Assembly: GCA_902776305.1 (NCBI GenBank)
Contig: CACYPS010000004.1
Coordinates: 176,624 to 240,623, forward strand
Source: an uncultured Lachnospiraceae bacterium
GTDB lineage: Bacteria; Bacillota; Clostridia; Lachnospirales; Lachnospiraceae
Direction: 5' to 3'
DNA length: 64,000 bases
Part shown: positions 1 to 12,018 of the stretch, one piece after another
How the letters are laid out: every line of letters begins with the position of its first letter
How positions within the stretch are numbered: the first letter of the stretch is position 1
Position numbers and translations under genes: made by a program
The notes under the pieces: generated by a model
What the model saw: only the letters and a program-made list of their open reading frames with translations
What the model was told of the DNA's origin: nothing
Databases searched by the model: none

Positions 1-1617
1 CTGGCAGGTCTCGACAAGTATAACAACATCTTTATGATGGCTGACTCGGGAGCCCGTGGTTCCGATAAGCAGATCAAACAGCTTGCCGGTATGCGCGGAC
101 TTATGGCTGATACGACCGGTCATACAATCGAGCTGCCGATCAAATCAAACTTCCGTGAAGGTCTTGACGTACTTGAGTACTTCATGTCAGCACACGGTGC
201 CCGCAAGGGTCTGTCCGACACGGCTCTCCGTACGGCTGACTCGGGTTACCTCACAAGACGTCTTGTCGACGTTTCTCAGGAACTGATCATCCGAGAAATG
301 GACTGCTCTGCGGACAGGGATGAAATTCCGGGCATGTGGGTCTCCAAATTTGCGGACGGTAAAGAAGAAATCGAGTCCCTTCAGGAAAGAATTACGGGCA
401 GATTTGCTGCTCAGACTATCTATGACAAAGACGGCAATGTTCTCGTAAAGGTCAACCATATGATCAATCCGCGCAGAGCGGAGCGCGTCATCAAGTACGG
501 CGTTGACGAAAAGGGAGAACCGATTTCAAAAGTAAAGATCCGTACGATCCTTACCTGCCGTTCGAAGCTCGGTATCTGTGTCAAGTGCTACGGTGCCAAT
601 ATGGCGACCGGTGAAGCTGTTCAGGTAGGTGAAGCCGTTGGTATCATCGCCGCACAGTCGATTGGTGAACCGGGTACACAGCTTACAATGCGTACGTTCC
701 ACACCGGTGGCGTTGCCGGCGGTGACATCACACAGGGTCTTCCCCGTGTCGAGGAACTTTTTGAGGCACGTAAACCGAAGGGTCTTGCAATCATTTCCGA
801 GATTCCGGGCCGTGTCAGACTCGAGGAGAAGAACAACAAGCGCGAAGTTATTGTCGTAAACGAGGAAGCAGAAGAGGGATCCAAGGATTACCAGAAGACT
901 TACCTGATTCCGTACGGTTCCAGAATCAAGGTCGAGGATGACCAGATCATTGAAGCCGGTGAGGAAATCACGGAAGGTTCCGTTAACCCGCATGATATCA
1001 TGAAGATCCGCGGCATTCGTGCCGTACAGGATTATCTGCTCCGTGAGGTTCAGCGTGTATATCGTCTGCAGGGCGTTGAGATTAACGACAAGCATATCGA
1101 GGTCATTGTGCGCCAGATGCTGAAGAAGATCCGTGTCGAGAAACAGGGCGATACAGAGTTCCTTCCGGGATCTCTTGTGGATATCCTTGATTTCGAGGAT
1201 CTGAACGAGCGTCTTGAGGCAGAGGGCAAGGAACTGGCAGAAGGTACGAGAGTTGTCCTCGGTATCACCAAGGCGGCTCTTGCAACGAACTCTTTCATGT
1301 CGGCTGCTTCCTTCCAGGAGACGACCAAGGTCCTCACGGATGCCGCTATCAAGGGACGTGTGGATCCGCTGATCGGCTTAAAGGAAAATGTCATCATCGG
1401 TCAGCTCATTCCGGCCGGTACAGGTCTTCGCAGATATCGCGGCGTCAAGCTGGATACCGATGCCAGAATCGAAGAGAAGAAGGCAGAGGAGGCTGCGGCC
1501 AAGGCGGCAGAGGAACAGACGGCTCCCGTAGCGAATGCTGTCGAACCGGTTGAGGCGCCTGAGAGCGAAGAGGAGCTTTTGATCGAGGAAGAGACAATCG
1601 ATATAAGCGAAGAGTGA
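1..1617 (+). CDS. rpoC: DNA-directed RNA polymerase beta' subunit, 3' part
   Basis: The window opens inside the gene: frame 1 is open from base 1 ([20 protein letters not shown]), so this is the C-terminal part of beta', about 538 residues. Recognisable beta' signatures are the bridge-helix/trigger-loop side ([20 protein letters not shown]), the second zinc-binding cluster ([13 protein letters not shown]) followed by [20 protein letters not shown], and the trigger-loop FHTGG. The product is the catalytic clamp subunit of RNA polymerase. The tail after about residue 490 is an acidic, Ala/Glu-rich extension typical of low-conservation Firmicutes C termini. It ends 33 bases before a stem-loop terminator, so rpoC is transcriptionally separated from the str operon that follows. 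The upstream end and start lie outside the window. Confidence 0.98.
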   Translation: MAGLDKYNNIFMMADSGARGSDKQIKQLAGMRGLMADTTGHTIELPIKSNFREGLDVLEYFMSAHGARKGLSDTALRTADSGYLTRRLVDVSQELIIREMDCSADRDEIPGMWVSKFADGKEEIESLQERITGRFAAQTIYDKDGNVLVKVNHMINPRRAERVIKYGVDEKGEPISKVKIRTILTCRSKLGICVKCYGANMATGEAVQVGEAVGIIAAQSIGEPGTQLTMRTFHTGGVAGGDITQGLPRVEELFEARKPKGLAIISEIPGRVRLEEKNNKREVIVVNEEAEEGSKDYQKTYLIPYGSRIKVEDDQIIEAGEEITEGSVNPHDIMKIRGIRAVQDYLLREVQRVYRLQGVEINDKHIEVIVRQMLKKIRVEKQGDTEFLPGSLVDILDFEDLNERLEAEGKELAEGTRVVLGITKAALATNSFMSAASFQETTKVLTDAAIKGRVDPLIGLKENVIIGQLIPAGTGLRRYRGVKLDTDARIEEKKAEEAAAKAAEEQTAPVANAVEPVEAPESEEELLIEEETIDISEE

Positions 1618-1649
1618 TCTTCGAACTACTCACAAAATATTGATTTTTG

Positions 1650-1684
1650 GTGCTGGCGGGCGTATGCCCGGCAGCACTTTTATT
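1650..1684 (+). terminator. rho-independent terminator after rpoC
   Basis: An inverted repeat, GTGCTGGCGGGC and GCCCGGCAGCAC around a GTAT loop with one mismatch, is followed by TTTTATT. It lies 33 bases after the rpoC stop and closes the rpoBC transcription unit. Confidence 0.85.
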
Positions 1685-1852
1685 CTTCATCGCGCAATAC
1701 TCGTGACGAGAGTCTATGATACGCGAGCAAAGAGACACTCGTCTTCATCGTGAGTACAATCTCGAGATGAAGAACTTGTGCGCAGGGCAGTCTGTTGTCT
1801 ATTTGCACAGATTCGAACCTTAAAACAGCGATTTATTTACACAATAAACTGC

Positions 1853-1881
1853 TTGACTGAAAAAACCGACTGTAATATAAT
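1853..1881 (+). promoter_or_regulatory. sigma-A type promoter of the str operon
   Basis: TTGACT (1853-1858), a 17-base spacer and TATAAT (1876-1881) form a near-consensus vegetative promoter about 120 bases before the rpsL start. The 383-base gap between rpoC and rpsL otherwise holds the rpoC terminator and a short CTCGTGACG/GAGTCT motif (about 1696-1722) that recurs near 25990. Confidence 0.85.
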
Positions 1882-2000
1882 ATTTGAGCGCGCATTGAAA
1901 CGCGTACATTTTTTGTGTGCAAATGCGCAGGATTAAAGCATTTAACAGCCGAACCCGCCGTGCCATGCACGGACTATGTAAAGGAGGGAAACAGAAAGGA

Positions 2001-2414
2001 ATGCCTACATTTAATCAGTTAGTCAGAAAAGGAAGAGAGACTTCTGCAAAGAAACCGAAGGCACCGGCTCTTCAGAGATCATTTAACTCACTGAAGAAGA
2101 AGAGTGTTAAGTCATTTTCTCCGCAGAAGCGCGGTGTATGCACAGCTGTAAAGACTGCTACACCGAAGAAGCCGAATTCTGCTCTTCGTAAGATCGCCAG
2201 AGTTCGTCTTTCCAACGGCGTCGAAGTAACATCCTATATTCCGGGTGAAGGCCACAACCTTCAGGAGCATAGCGTTGTTATGATCCGTGGCGGCCGTGTT
2301 AAGGACCTTCCTGGTACAAGATACCACATCATCCGCGGTACTCTTGATACTGCCGGCGTAGCAAACCGCCGCCAGGCCCGTTCCAAGTACGGTGCCAAGA
2401 GACCGAAGAAGTAA
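2001..2414 (+). CDS. rpsL: 30S ribosomal protein S12
   Basis: S12 sits at the decoding centre of the small subunit. The 137-residue product starts [13 protein letters not shown]. An upstream in-frame ATG at 1917 is rejected because AAGGAGGGAA lies just before the ATG at 2001 and S12 normally starts MPT. The conserved loops [15 protein letters not shown] and [12 protein letters not shown] are present. Both lysines where streptomycin-resistance mutations usually fall are wild type, so ribosomal streptomycin resistance is not predicted. First gene of rpsL-rpsG-fusA. Confidence 0.98.
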   Translation: MPTFNQLVRKGRETSAKKPKAPALQRSFNSLKKKSVKSFSPQKRGVCTAVKTATPKKPNSALRKIARVRLSNGVEVTSYIPGEGHNLQEHSVVMIRGGRVKDLPGTRYHIIRGTLDTAGVANRRQARSKYGAKRPKK

Positions 2415-2577
2415 GACATTTAGCAACTGTCATCAGATTCACATAAATAAACTATTAGTACGGTATCCCTAATGTCCCGTTCGGCTGTGGGTCAGATAGA
2501 GATTACGTCCGTGCGAACACATAGAATAAAATGTGAGTACCTATGATGAAATCATTATGATTTAGGAGGGAAGTAAC

Positions 2578-3048
2578 GTGCCACGTAAAGGACATACTAC
2601 AAAACGTGAGACCTTAGCAGATCCGATGTACAACAGCGTACTTGTCACAAAGCTTGTAAATCAGATCATGCTTGACGGCAAGAAGGGCGTTGCACAGAAG
2701 ATCGTGTACAATGCATTTGCCAAGGTCGAGAAGAAGTCCGGGAAACCGGCAGTTGACGCATTTGAGGAAGCTATGAATAACATCATGCCGGTCCTCGAAG
2801 TAAAGGCAAGACGTATCGGTGGTGCTACATATCAGGTACCGATCGAGGTTCGTCCGGAGAGAAGACAGGCGCTGGCTCTTCGCTGGCTGACAACATTCTC
2901 CCGCAAGCGTTCAGAAAAGACTATGGAAGATCGTCTTGCAAATGAGATTCTGGATGCACTCAATAACACTGGCGCATCTGTGAAGCGTAAAGAAGAAATG
3001 CACAGAATGGCTGATGCTAATAAGGCATTTAGTCACTACAGATTCTAA
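2578..3048 (+). CDS. rpsG: 30S ribosomal protein S7
   Basis: S7 nucleates assembly of the 30S head and contacts the E-site tRNA. The product is 156 residues, the normal bacterial length, starting from GTG at 2578 behind TTAGGAGGGAAGTAAC. It has the family pattern [19 protein letters not shown], the conserved [19 protein letters not shown] segment (as [16 protein letters not shown]) and a C terminus ending FSHYRF. The 163-base gap after rpsL contains no clear terminator. fusA follows 15 bases downstream, as in the standard str operon. Confidence 0.98.
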   Translation: MPRKGHTTKRETLADPMYNSVLVTKLVNQIMLDGKKGVAQKIVYNAFAKVEKKSGKPAVDAFEEAMNNIMPVLEVKARRIGGATYQVPIEVRPERRQALALRWLTTFSRKRSEKTMEDRLANEILDALNNTGASVKRKEEMHRMADANKAFSHYRF

Positions 3049-3063
3049 AGAGAGGAAATCTTA

Positions 3064-5184
<2,121 letters not shown>

Positions 5185-5200
5185 TCAATCAGTAAGATTT

Positions 5201-5229
5201 CCCTGCTGTGCCATTAGCGGCACGGCGGG
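5201..5229 (+). other. intergenic stem-loop between fusA and tuf
   Basis: CCCTGCTGTGCC and GGCACGGCGGG pair around ATTAGC with two G-U pairs. No T tract follows, so it is a weak terminator or processing hairpin rather than a clear rho-independent terminator. Confidence 0.5.
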
Positions 5230-5258
5230 TAAATGGATAAAGTAAACTTAGAAACTAC

Positions 5259-5287
5259 TTGCAAAGCGTCATGATTTGAAATATAAT
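5259..5287 (+). promoter_or_regulatory. promoter of tuf
   Basis: TTGCAA (5259-5264), 17 bases and TATAAT (5282-5287) lie 89 bases before the tuf start. Together with the preceding stem-loop this suggests tuf can be expressed independently of fusA. Confidence 0.7.
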
Positions 5288-5375
5288 CATCTTTAGCATT
5301 TTGGCGCTGAACAAACTGTGTGCTCTGAATAAAATATAATGAGAAGAGCAAGTCATTAAGGAGGAAATACAAAAA

Positions 5376-6566
5376 ATGGCAAAGCAGAAGTTTGAGAGAA
5401 CTAAACCGCATGTTAACATTGGTACAATCGGCCACGTAGATCATGGTAAGACAACTCTTACAGCAGCTATCACAGAAGTTCTTGCTAAGAGAGTTCCGTG
5501 CCCGGGCAACCAGTTCGTAGATTTCGCGAACATCGACAAGGCTCCGGAAGAGAGAGAGCGTGGTATCACAATCAATACAGCTCACGTAGAGTATGAGACA
5601 GAGAAGAGACACTATGCTCACGTTGACTGCCCAGGCCATGCTGACTATGTAAAGAACATGATCACAGGTGCTGCACAGATGGACGGCGCTATCCTCGTAG
5701 TTGCTGCTACTGACGGTGTTATGGCTCAGACAAAGGAGCACATCCTTCTTGCTCGTCAGGTAGGTGTTCCGGCTATCGTTGTTTTCATGAACAAGTGCGA
5801 TATGGTCGACGACGAAGAGCTTCTTGATCTCGTAGAGATGGAGATCACAGAGCAGCTTGAAGAGTACGGTTTCGAGGGATCCCCGATCATCCGTGGTTCA
5901 GCTCTGAAGGCTCTTGAAGGCGATGAGGAAGCCGGCGATGCAGTTATGGAACTGCTCGATGCAGTTGATGAGTTCATTCCGGAACCGCAGCGTGAGACAG
6001 ACAAGCCGTTCCTTATGCCGGTTGAAGACGTTTTCACAATCTCCGGACGTGGTACTGTTGCTACAGGCCGTGTTGAGAGAGGTACTCTTAAGCTTAACGA
6101 CCCGGTTGAAATCCTCGGCGTTCGTGAAGGCAAGAAGACATCTGTTGCTACAGGTATCGAGATGTTCCACAAGCTGCTTGACTACGCAGAAGCAGGCGAC
6201 AACATTGGTGTCCTTCTTCGTGGTATTGAGCGTACAGGTATCGAGCGTGGCCAGGTTGTTGCTAAGCCGGGCACAGTTACATGCCATACAAAGTTCACAG
6301 GTCAGGTTTACGTTCTGACAAAAGAGGAAGGTGGACGTCATACACCGTTCTTCAACAACTATCGTCCGCAGTTCTACTTCAGAACAACTGACGTTACTGG
6401 CGTTATCTCCCTTCCGGAAGGAACAGAGATGTGCATGCCGGGTGACCACGTTGACATGAACATCGAGCTGATCCACCCGATCGCTATGGAGCAGGGTCTT
6501 ACATTCGCTATCCGCGAAGGTGGACGTACTGTTGGTTCAGGCCGTGTAACATCTGTTGAGGAATAA
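5376..6566 (+). CDS. tuf: translation elongation factor Tu
   Basis: EF-Tu delivers aminoacyl-tRNA to the ribosome. The 396-residue product has G1 [15 protein letters not shown], switch [44 protein letters not shown] and a C terminus ending [25 protein letters not shown] precedes the ATG. Codon use is strongly biased, as expected for one of the most expressed genes. Three stem-loop terminators follow. Confidence 0.98.
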   Translation: MAKQKFERTKPHVNIGTIGHVDHGKTTLTAAITEVLAKRVPCPGNQFVDFANIDKAPEERERGITINTAHVEYETEKRHYAHVDCPGHADYVKNMITGAAQMDGAILVVAATDGVMAQTKEHILLARQVGVPAIVVFMNKCDMVDDEELLDLVEMEITEQLEEYGFEGSPIIRGSALKALEGDEEAGDAVMELLDAVDEFIPEPQRETDKPFLMPVEDVFTISGRGTVATGRVERGTLKLNDPVEILGVREGKKTSVATGIEMFHKLLDYAEAGDNIGVLLRGIERTGIERGQVVAKPGTVTCHTKFTGQVYVLTKEEGGRHTPFFNNYRPQFYFRTTDVTGVISLPEGTEMCMPGDHVDMNIELIHPIAMEQGLTFAIREGGRTVGSGRVTSVEE

Positions 6567-6607
6567 TGTGCACGTTAGCAACGAGCAATAACTAAAACAT
6601 AAAAATA

Positions 6608-6647
6608 CCCCCCGAGGAGTGCTTGCACTCCGTCGGGGGTTTTTTTA
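6608..6647 (+). terminator. terminator of tuf
   Basis: A C-rich arm (CCCCCGA-G-GAGTGC) pairs with GCACTC-C-GTCGGGGG and is followed by a run of seven or more T. This is a strong rho-independent terminator 42 bases after the tuf stop. Confidence 0.92.
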
Positions 6648-6662
6648 TGTTTTAAGTCACGG

Positions 6663-6707
6663 CGACTGCCGTGACTGAGAAACAGCTCTGCTGTTTCGAA
6701 GTGATTG
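6663..6707 (+). repeat. repeat A, left copy (45 bp)
   Basis: Identical over 45 bases to 12971-13015. It contains the hairpin GAAACAGC-TCT-GCTGTTTC and the second half of GTCACGGC-GACT-GCCGTGAC. Together with repeat B it marks the left edge of the decayed island. Confidence 0.85.
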
Positions 6708-6722
6708 CTCAAAGAAAAAAAT

Positions 6723-6762
6723 ATCCCAGTGAGTGCTTGCACTCAACTGGGATCTTTTATTT
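6723..6762 (+). terminator. second stem-loop terminator after tuf
   Basis: ATCCCAGT-GAGTGC-TT-GCACTC-A-ACTGGGAT is followed by CTTTTATTT. It shares the 14-base core GAGTGCTTGCACTC with the tuf terminator about 110 bases upstream, suggesting duplication. Confidence 0.8.
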
Positions 6763-6826
6763 AATTATAGGGCGATAGCCCGCGGTTGACAGCCCGAAAG
6801 GGCTGTCAATGGCTCAATGCCTGAGT
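6761..6826 (+). repeat. repeat B, left copy (66 bp)
   Basis: Matches 12898-12963 with three mismatches, in the same orientation. It contains the hairpins GGGC-GAT-AGCCC and TTGACAGCCC-GAAA-GGGCTGTCAA. The two loop substitutions in the other copy keep the stem intact. Confidence 0.85.
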
Positions 6827-6854
6827 ATATGGGCAAAATCAAGATAAAAGGAAT

Positions 6855-6886
6855 CCCCGTCACTTACAGGTGACGGGGGTTTTTGT
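6855..6886 (+). terminator. third stem-loop terminator
   Basis: CCCCGTCAC and GTGACGGGG pair around TTACAG and are followed by GTTTTTG. A related hairpin (GATCCCCGTCAC...TGATGGGGATTTTT) lies at about 8439-8475. The gap between tuf and the next gene is filled by these hairpins and repeats A and B. Confidence 0.8.
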
Positions 6887-7021
6887 GTTGATTGATGCTG
6901 TTTTGATGCTATTTTTCTCATTTTTGTTATCTGAAACTATTACCGGAAGTTTTAGTAGCTAAGTAATAAGATGACGCTACGTCCGGGAATTTATTTATAA
7001 GTGATGAGGTAGGATTCTTAC

Positions 7022-7686
7022 ATGGAAAAAATGATGATGAGATTGAAAAAGGAAGTATGGCCGTCTATATGTATGTATGCTAGATTTCCTCAAATTTGGC
7101 TTTTCACAATAACAATTCTTTTGTCAATTTTTAGTCTTGTCCTTTCCGCGCATTTGGAAAACCAATATTGGGCTTCTATTTGCTCAAACTTATTTGCCGG
7201 TTTCGTTACTGGAACTGTATTTTTCTATTAACCGGTGTTCGACAAATATATATAGCTAAATTGGAGATTCGAAATGCTTGGCTAGAATCTCTGCATCTGC
7301 AGATCTTAAAATTCAGCGAAATGATGCATAAGCTACAGAACTGGAGAAATGATGATGAAAAAGATTTGGATGACTTTGTATATGACCTTTTATGTGAGGC
7401 GCATAGAGTAAATGAGATGATTATTTATGGCAGAAACGATAAAAGGATAGGCTTTGATTGTGTTGAATACTGCAAGAAACATTATGGATATAATGCAATA
7501 GAAAAGAGTGAACGAGATGATAGCGTTCGTGACGCGATACAAGAAAGATTCAATTATGATAAAGCTGAAGCAATTCATCTATTTAGGCCACTTCGACACG
7601 ATTTACTCGAATTAAACGGCAATGTAAATAGTGATATTAAAACTACAGAAATTACTTTACATACCATTACCCGTTCCGTGATTTGA
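7022..7686 (+). pseudogene. membrane protein of unknown function, frameshifted
   Basis: I do not recognise a family. The first part (from ATG 7022) has two membrane segments at about residues 24-44 and 52-68, ending NLFAGFVTGTVFF. That frame stops at once, while the -1 frame continues from the same place as LLTGVRQIYIAKLEIRNAW and then a soluble helical domain to 7686. The junction is a run of five T at about 7219-7223; one more T would give a continuous protein of about 220 residues. It is therefore most likely a single-base deletion, though -1 slippage or a sequencing error cannot be excluded. AT content is higher than in neighbouring core genes, consistent with acquired DNA. Confidence 0.6.
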
Positions 7687-7920
7687 TTGCATATAATGTA
7701 AAGCAATAAAAGTTAGCGCAACATGAGATGGGAGTGTGGAAGAGGCCGACTATTCATACTATAAAGGGGATAGCCGAAAACCATCCCCTTATAAGAGAAA
7801 TAATCTCAAAATACCGATTAATCAAAGATAGCTGTGCCCCAATAATTGATATCAGATTGTTCTGGGATTTCAGCATGCAATTTACATTCAATAGTTCTTC
7901 GACATATCATTTAAAGAACA

Positions 7921-8510
7921 TTAATATGTGTCAGGATCCTCATCATCGTAGTGCCTTTTCTTGAACGCAAAGCGTTCGTTACGAATTTTTCTTTCTTCTT
8001 CTGTTTCCTCTATGAGGTCAGGAAGCATCATATCTTCATACTCTTGAGCCAGCTTTGTAAATCTCTCGTCAATGAGTCTGTTCTTTTCTCTTGTGTCGAT
8101 ATCTGGGTATTCCTCCTCTATTTGATCACTGGCTTTCTGTGCAATCGCGATCATCTGTCTGACATCCCGATAGCGGAGCTGTGAAATAAGTATTTGTTTA
8201 CGTATTTTGGCTCGTTCAGCAGCGTTCAGATTAATTTTCTCTTTTTTATTAATGAGATAGACTTCGCCTTTTTTATTGCGTCTTTCTCCCAGCCCTCATA
8301 AGATTCCAGGCTCATGTAGCAGTCATTGAACTCCTGACGGATGTGCTCGTATTCCTGCATTGTATCAAAAAAGGCTTTGTTCAAGTATACAACGTTGCTT
8401 TTACGCTTGTAGATCTTATCAGTAAAAACAAAAATTAAAGGGATCCCCGTCACAGTGATGTGATGGGGATTTTTAAGTATAGTAATGCATATTTTTCCAA
8501 GGGAATACAA
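7921..8510 (-). pseudogene. hypothetical gene on the reverse strand, frameshifted
   Basis: Two reverse-strand frames join into one plausible helical, charged protein. Frame one ends MSLESYEGWEKDAIKKAK and then goes out of register. The other frame supplies VYLINKKEKINLNAAERAK and runs to the stop at 7921 (C terminus RHYDDEDPDTY). A one-base loss near 8265-8270 explains the break. The N-terminal 30 or so codons overlap a terminator-like hairpin (about 8439-8475), so the original 5' end is probably missing. Family not recognised. Confidence 0.5.
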
Positions 8511-8680
8511 GCGAGAGGTGTATCGTGATTATATGTATTCTGCAAAGAGATAACCGGGATTTAACATAGTGCAAATGCTAAGACTCGCAACTTTATGCGA
8601 TTTTCTTGTATAAGAAAGCACAGCGTGTTAAGATATATTTTGCTAATTTTAATAATAATTTGAAAAATTGAGGATTAATC

Positions 8681-8905
8681 ATGTCAGTATCTTACAAAAG
8701 GCTTTGGAACCTGCTGATTGAAAGAAACATAAGTAAGGCAGAACTACGAAAAAGAGCGCAGGTCGCGCCTAATACAATGACCAGGCTCGTTAAAAACGAG
8801 CCTGTGTCACTTGAAGTACTAGGAAAGTTCTGTCGAGTCTTGAAGGCTGACTTTGGTGACATCATCGAATATATACCGGAAAAGAATGAGGGGGAAGAGC
8901 AATGA
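8681..8905 (+). CDS. small XRE-type helix-turn-helix regulator
   Basis: A 74-residue Cro/CI-like protein made almost entirely of one HTH domain (ISKAELRKRAQVAPNTMTRL, about residues 18-37), ending in an acidic tail. Its stop overlaps the start of the methylase gene (ATGA at 8902-8905), the usual arrangement for small regulators that precede hsdM in type I restriction loci. It probably controlled that operon. The gene itself looks intact. Confidence 0.8.
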   Translation: MSVSYKRLWNLLIERNISKAELRKRAQVAPNTMTRLVKNEPVSLEVLGKFCRVLKADFGDIIEYIPEKNEGEEQ

Positions 8906-10632
8906 GTCTCAGCGCAAATGTAAACGAAAAAGCCGGCCTAATCTGGGCCATCGCCGATAAACTGACAGGCGTATACAAGCCGCATGAATATGGGGAGGTC
9001 ATCCTGCTCCTCACGGTCATCCGCCGCTTCGACTGTATCCTTGCCGAAAAGAAAGATGCGGTCCTTGCAAAGTATGAGCAGGTGAAGAACCTGCCGATGA
9101 AAGACATTCTGCTTCGGAATACTTCCGGCTTTGCTTTCTATAATGTCAGCAAATATACATTTGAACGTCTCCTCGATGATCCGGATCATATCGAAGAGAA
9201 CTTCCGCGACTACCTGAACGGTTTCTCTGAAAATGTCCGCGAGATCATCGAAAAATTCAAGTTCGATGGCCACATCACAACGATGGCAAATAAGAACATC
9301 CTCTACATTGTCATCAAGGAGTTCACTTCACCGAAGGCAAATCTTCACCCGGATGTCATCTCCAACCTCGAGATGGGTTATATCTTCGAGGAGATTATCC
9401 GTCGTTTCTCTGAAGCACATAACGAGGATGCCGGGCAGCACTATACCCCCAGGGAAGTCATACAGCTCATGGTCAACATTCTCTTTTATGACGATAACGA
9501 TGTCCTGTCCGGAAATAATGTCGTGAAGACAATCTATGATCCTGCCTGCGGAACCGGAGGTATGCTTTCGGTTGCGGAGGAATATTTGCACAGGCTCAAT
9601 GCCTCCACGGAAATCATAGGGTTCGGTCAGGAAATCAATGACCAGACATTTGCCATTTGCAAGGCGGACATGCCGATCAAAGGCAATAACGCCGACTTCA
9701 TCAAGGATGGAAATACGCTCTCCGATGATCAGTTCGAGGGGCAGACATTTGATTATATTTTAAGTAATCCGCCTTTCGGCTGAGAGTGGAAAAATGAGAA
9801 GCCGAAGGTCGAGGCGGAGGCGAAGAGGGGATTTGCAGGACGCTTCGGCCCTGGCCTGCCGGCAGCCAGCGACGGTCAGATGCTCTTCCTTCTGACAGCA
9901 ATTTCAAAGATGAAAGACAGGAGCAAGGGCGGCAGCCGTATTGCCATCATTCACAATGGCTCTCCGCTGTTCACCGGTGATGCGGGCAGCGGTCCGTCCG
10001 AGATTAGGAGATATATTCTGGAGAATGATCTGCTGGAGGCAATCGTCGCTCTGCCGAATGATATCTTCTACAACACAGGGATTGCGACCTATATTTGGGT
10101 CCTCTCAAACAAGAAGGCAGGCACCAGGCGCGAGGGCAAGGTGCAGCTCATCAATGCAAATAATCTCTATGAGAAGCGCAGGAAATCCCTCGGCAATAAG
10201 CGTAACGATATACCGGAGTCAGCCATTCAGGAGATCACGAAGCTTTATGGCGATTTTGCTGAGTCTGATATTTGCAAGATTTTTACAAATGAAGACTTCG
10301 GCTACACCAAGATCGTGGTCGAGAGACCGCTTCGAGATGCAAATGGCGAGCTGATTCTCAAGAAAGGCAGGAAGCAGGCGGACTCTGCACTCAGGGATAC
10401 GGAGAATGTGCCGCTGACTGAGGATATAGAAGAGTACTTTGCGCGGGAGGTGCTGCCATTTGCATCGGATGCGTGGATCGATAAGAAGAAATCAAAGGTG
10501 GGGTATGAGATTCCGTTCACCCGTTATTTCTATAAGTACGAGGCACCGAGACCGTCCAGCGAGATCATGGCGGAGATTCTGGAGCTGGAGAAGGAACTGT
10601 CCGGAAGCCTGGAGGAGGTGTTTGGGCTGTGA
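8902..10632 (+). pseudogene. hsdM: type I restriction-modification DNA methyltransferase, interrupted by TGA
   Basis: An N6-adenine methyltransferase subunit of a type I system. It has an HsdM N-terminal helical domain, QHYTPREVIQLMV near residue 182, the SAM-binding motif DPACGTGGML near residue 213, and the catalytic motif NPPFG at residues 289-293. The next codon is TGA (9781-9783). The same frame then continues [20 protein letters not shown] to 10632, giving all conserved C-terminal sequence. One nonsense change therefore splits an otherwise full-length gene (576 sense codons). Readthrough could restore function, but nothing nearby looks like a recoding signal. The last 471 bases recur at 12091-12561. 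Confidence 0.85.
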
Positions 10633-10661
10633 GAGAGATGAAGGATAGTGGGGTGGAATGG
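10162..10661 (+). repeat. 500-bp direct repeat, left copy (hsdM 3' end plus hsdS 5' end)
   Basis: Nearly identical to 12091-12590, with the same 500-base length, the same orientation and scattered substitutions. It covers the last 157 codons of hsdM and the first 8 codons of hsdS. The DUF1016 nuclease gene lies between the copies. Confidence 0.9.
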
Positions 10662-10670
10662 TTTCAATAG
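10638..10670 (+). pseudogene. hsdS stub (first copy)
   Basis: MKDSGVEW is the usual HsdS N terminus, but the frame ends two codons later (TTT CAA TAG) where the 500-bp repeat ends. Only the start of the specificity gene survives. Confidence 0.65.
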
Positions 10671-10806
10671 GTGAATAATGGCGGCTGCTTAATGTGAATC
10701 GTCGATTACTAAAATTTGGCATTTACAAGAACAGAAATTCAGACGCTGTCTGAAGGGTTGCATAAAACAGGGCGAGACGCTGATGCCGAATGTGAAAGGA
10801 AATTTC

Positions 10807-11976
10807 ATGAAAGAAATACAGAATTATGATGAAGCAGTTAAAGCGATAAAAACAGCCATATTGAACAGTCAGTTTGATGCAGTGAGGGCTGTGAATGAAA
10901 AACAACTTATGCTTTATTATGGAATTGGAAAATATATATCCCTTAATTCACGTTATGGATATTGGGGTAAGGGAGCAATTGATGCCATCAGTGAACGCCT
11001 CGATAGGGAATTGCCGGGACTAAAAGGCTATTCTGCCAGAAATCTCCGCTATATGAGGACCTTCTACGAGGAATGGTCTTTTCTTGAGGAGAACTTTGAA
11101 ATAGCGGATACCGTGGAGAAGAAAGAGATAGTCAAATTGGAATCAGCGGGTTCCAAAACTGAAACGGCAATTTGGAACCCGTTGGTGCCAAAACAGACGG
11201 ACTTTCCTTTTAAGGCCTTTTTTTCCATAGGTTTTTCTCATCATCGGACTATCCTTGCAAAGGTAAAGGATGTTAAGGAACGAATTTTCTATGTAATAAG
11301 GTGTTCGGAAGAAAAATATAGTAGAGAAGAACTGACAAGGTCCATTGAGCGCGATGATTATCATCATCTGGGTTCTTTGCCAAATAATTTCGTGAAGACA
11401 TTGCCGGTGGCTGAACAAGCCTTTCGAGCAATCAATACATTCAAGGATGAATACCTGCTTGATTATATCAATGTGGAGGAGTTGGATGTTCGGGATCGGG
11501 CAGATATTGACGAAAAGGTAATAGAGAACTCTATCGTTCACAATATTAAGAATTTTATTTTAACTTTTGGTAAGGATTTCGCTTTCATTCGCAACCAGTA
11601 TCATCTGGATGCATTTGGAGAGGATCAATATATAGATCTTCTTTTTTTCAACAGGCAGCTTAACTGCCTCGTAGCGGTGGAATTGAAAAAAGGGAAGTTT
11701 AAGACATCTTATCTAGGTCAGCTTCAAGGATACCTGAGCGTGCTGGACGGGTTTGAGCGGAAACCCCATGAAAACCCTTCCATAGGTCTGATTTTATGTA
11801 AAGATATGAACCGATCTTTTGTCGATTATGTGATACAGGATTATTCGAAACCGATGGGAGTAGCGACTTACAAGACATCGAAGGATATGTCGGAAGAACT
11901 TAAAAATGCGCTGCCTGACGTTGAAACTTTAAGGAAGCTGCTTGACAGTGAGGATGTGACAGATTTGCACGATTAA
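10807..11976 (+). CDS. DUF1016/YhcG-type PD-(D/E)XK nuclease
   Basis: A 389-residue protein with the DUF1016 N-terminal domain (LYYGIGKYISLNSRYGYWGKG, then LKGYSARNLRYMRTFYEEW) and a C-terminal PD-(D/E)XK fold. The catalytic signature is DQYIDLLFF followed by VAVELKKGKFK, near residues 275-297. Proteins of this family often sit between hsdM/hsdS and hsdR in type I loci. Their role is not settled; they are predicted Holliday-junction-resolvase-like nucleases. ATG 10807 is chosen over 10783 because AAAGGAAATTTC precedes it. It is the only intact large gene of the island and lies between the two 500-bp repeats. Confidence 0.85.
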   Translation: MKEIQNYDEAVKAIKTAILNSQFDAVRAVNEKQLMLYYGIGKYISLNSRYGYWGKGAIDAISERLDRELPGLKGYSARNLRYMRTFYEEWSFLEENFEIADTVEKKEIVKLESAGSKTETAIWNPLVPKQTDFPFKAFFSIGFSHHRTILAKVKDVKERIFYVIRCSEEKYSREELTRSIERDDYHHLGSLPNNFVKTLPVAEQAFRAINTFKDEYLLDYINVEELDVRDRADIDEKVIENSIVHNIKNFILTFGKDFAFIRNQYHLDAFGEDQYIDLLFFNRQLNCLVAVELKKGKFKTSYLGQLQGYLSVLDGFERKPHENPSIGLILCKDMNRSFVDYVIQDYSKPMGVATYKTSKDMSEELKNALPDVETLRKLLDSEDVTDLHD

Positions 11977-12018
11977 AGAAAGCACTTTATGTTGATAAGC
12001 AATATTTAGTAGTGATTA

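Noticed and set aside
1917-2000. An upstream in-frame start that would lengthen S12 by 28 residues
   Set aside because: S12 starts MPT in bacteria and the AAGGAGGGAA site is placed for ATG 2001. The extra residues are rich in Arg and translate the leader.
7728-7964. A 78-codon forward frame after the frameshifted membrane gene
   Set aside because: No good ribosome binding site, no recognisable domain, and the 3' part is antisense to the reverse-strand frameshifted gene.
8902-10632. TGA in hsdM as selenocysteine or a changed genetic code
   Set aside because: No SECIS-like hairpin is apparent directly after the TGA, HsdM has no selenoprotein members that I know of, and other genes here end normally in TGA.
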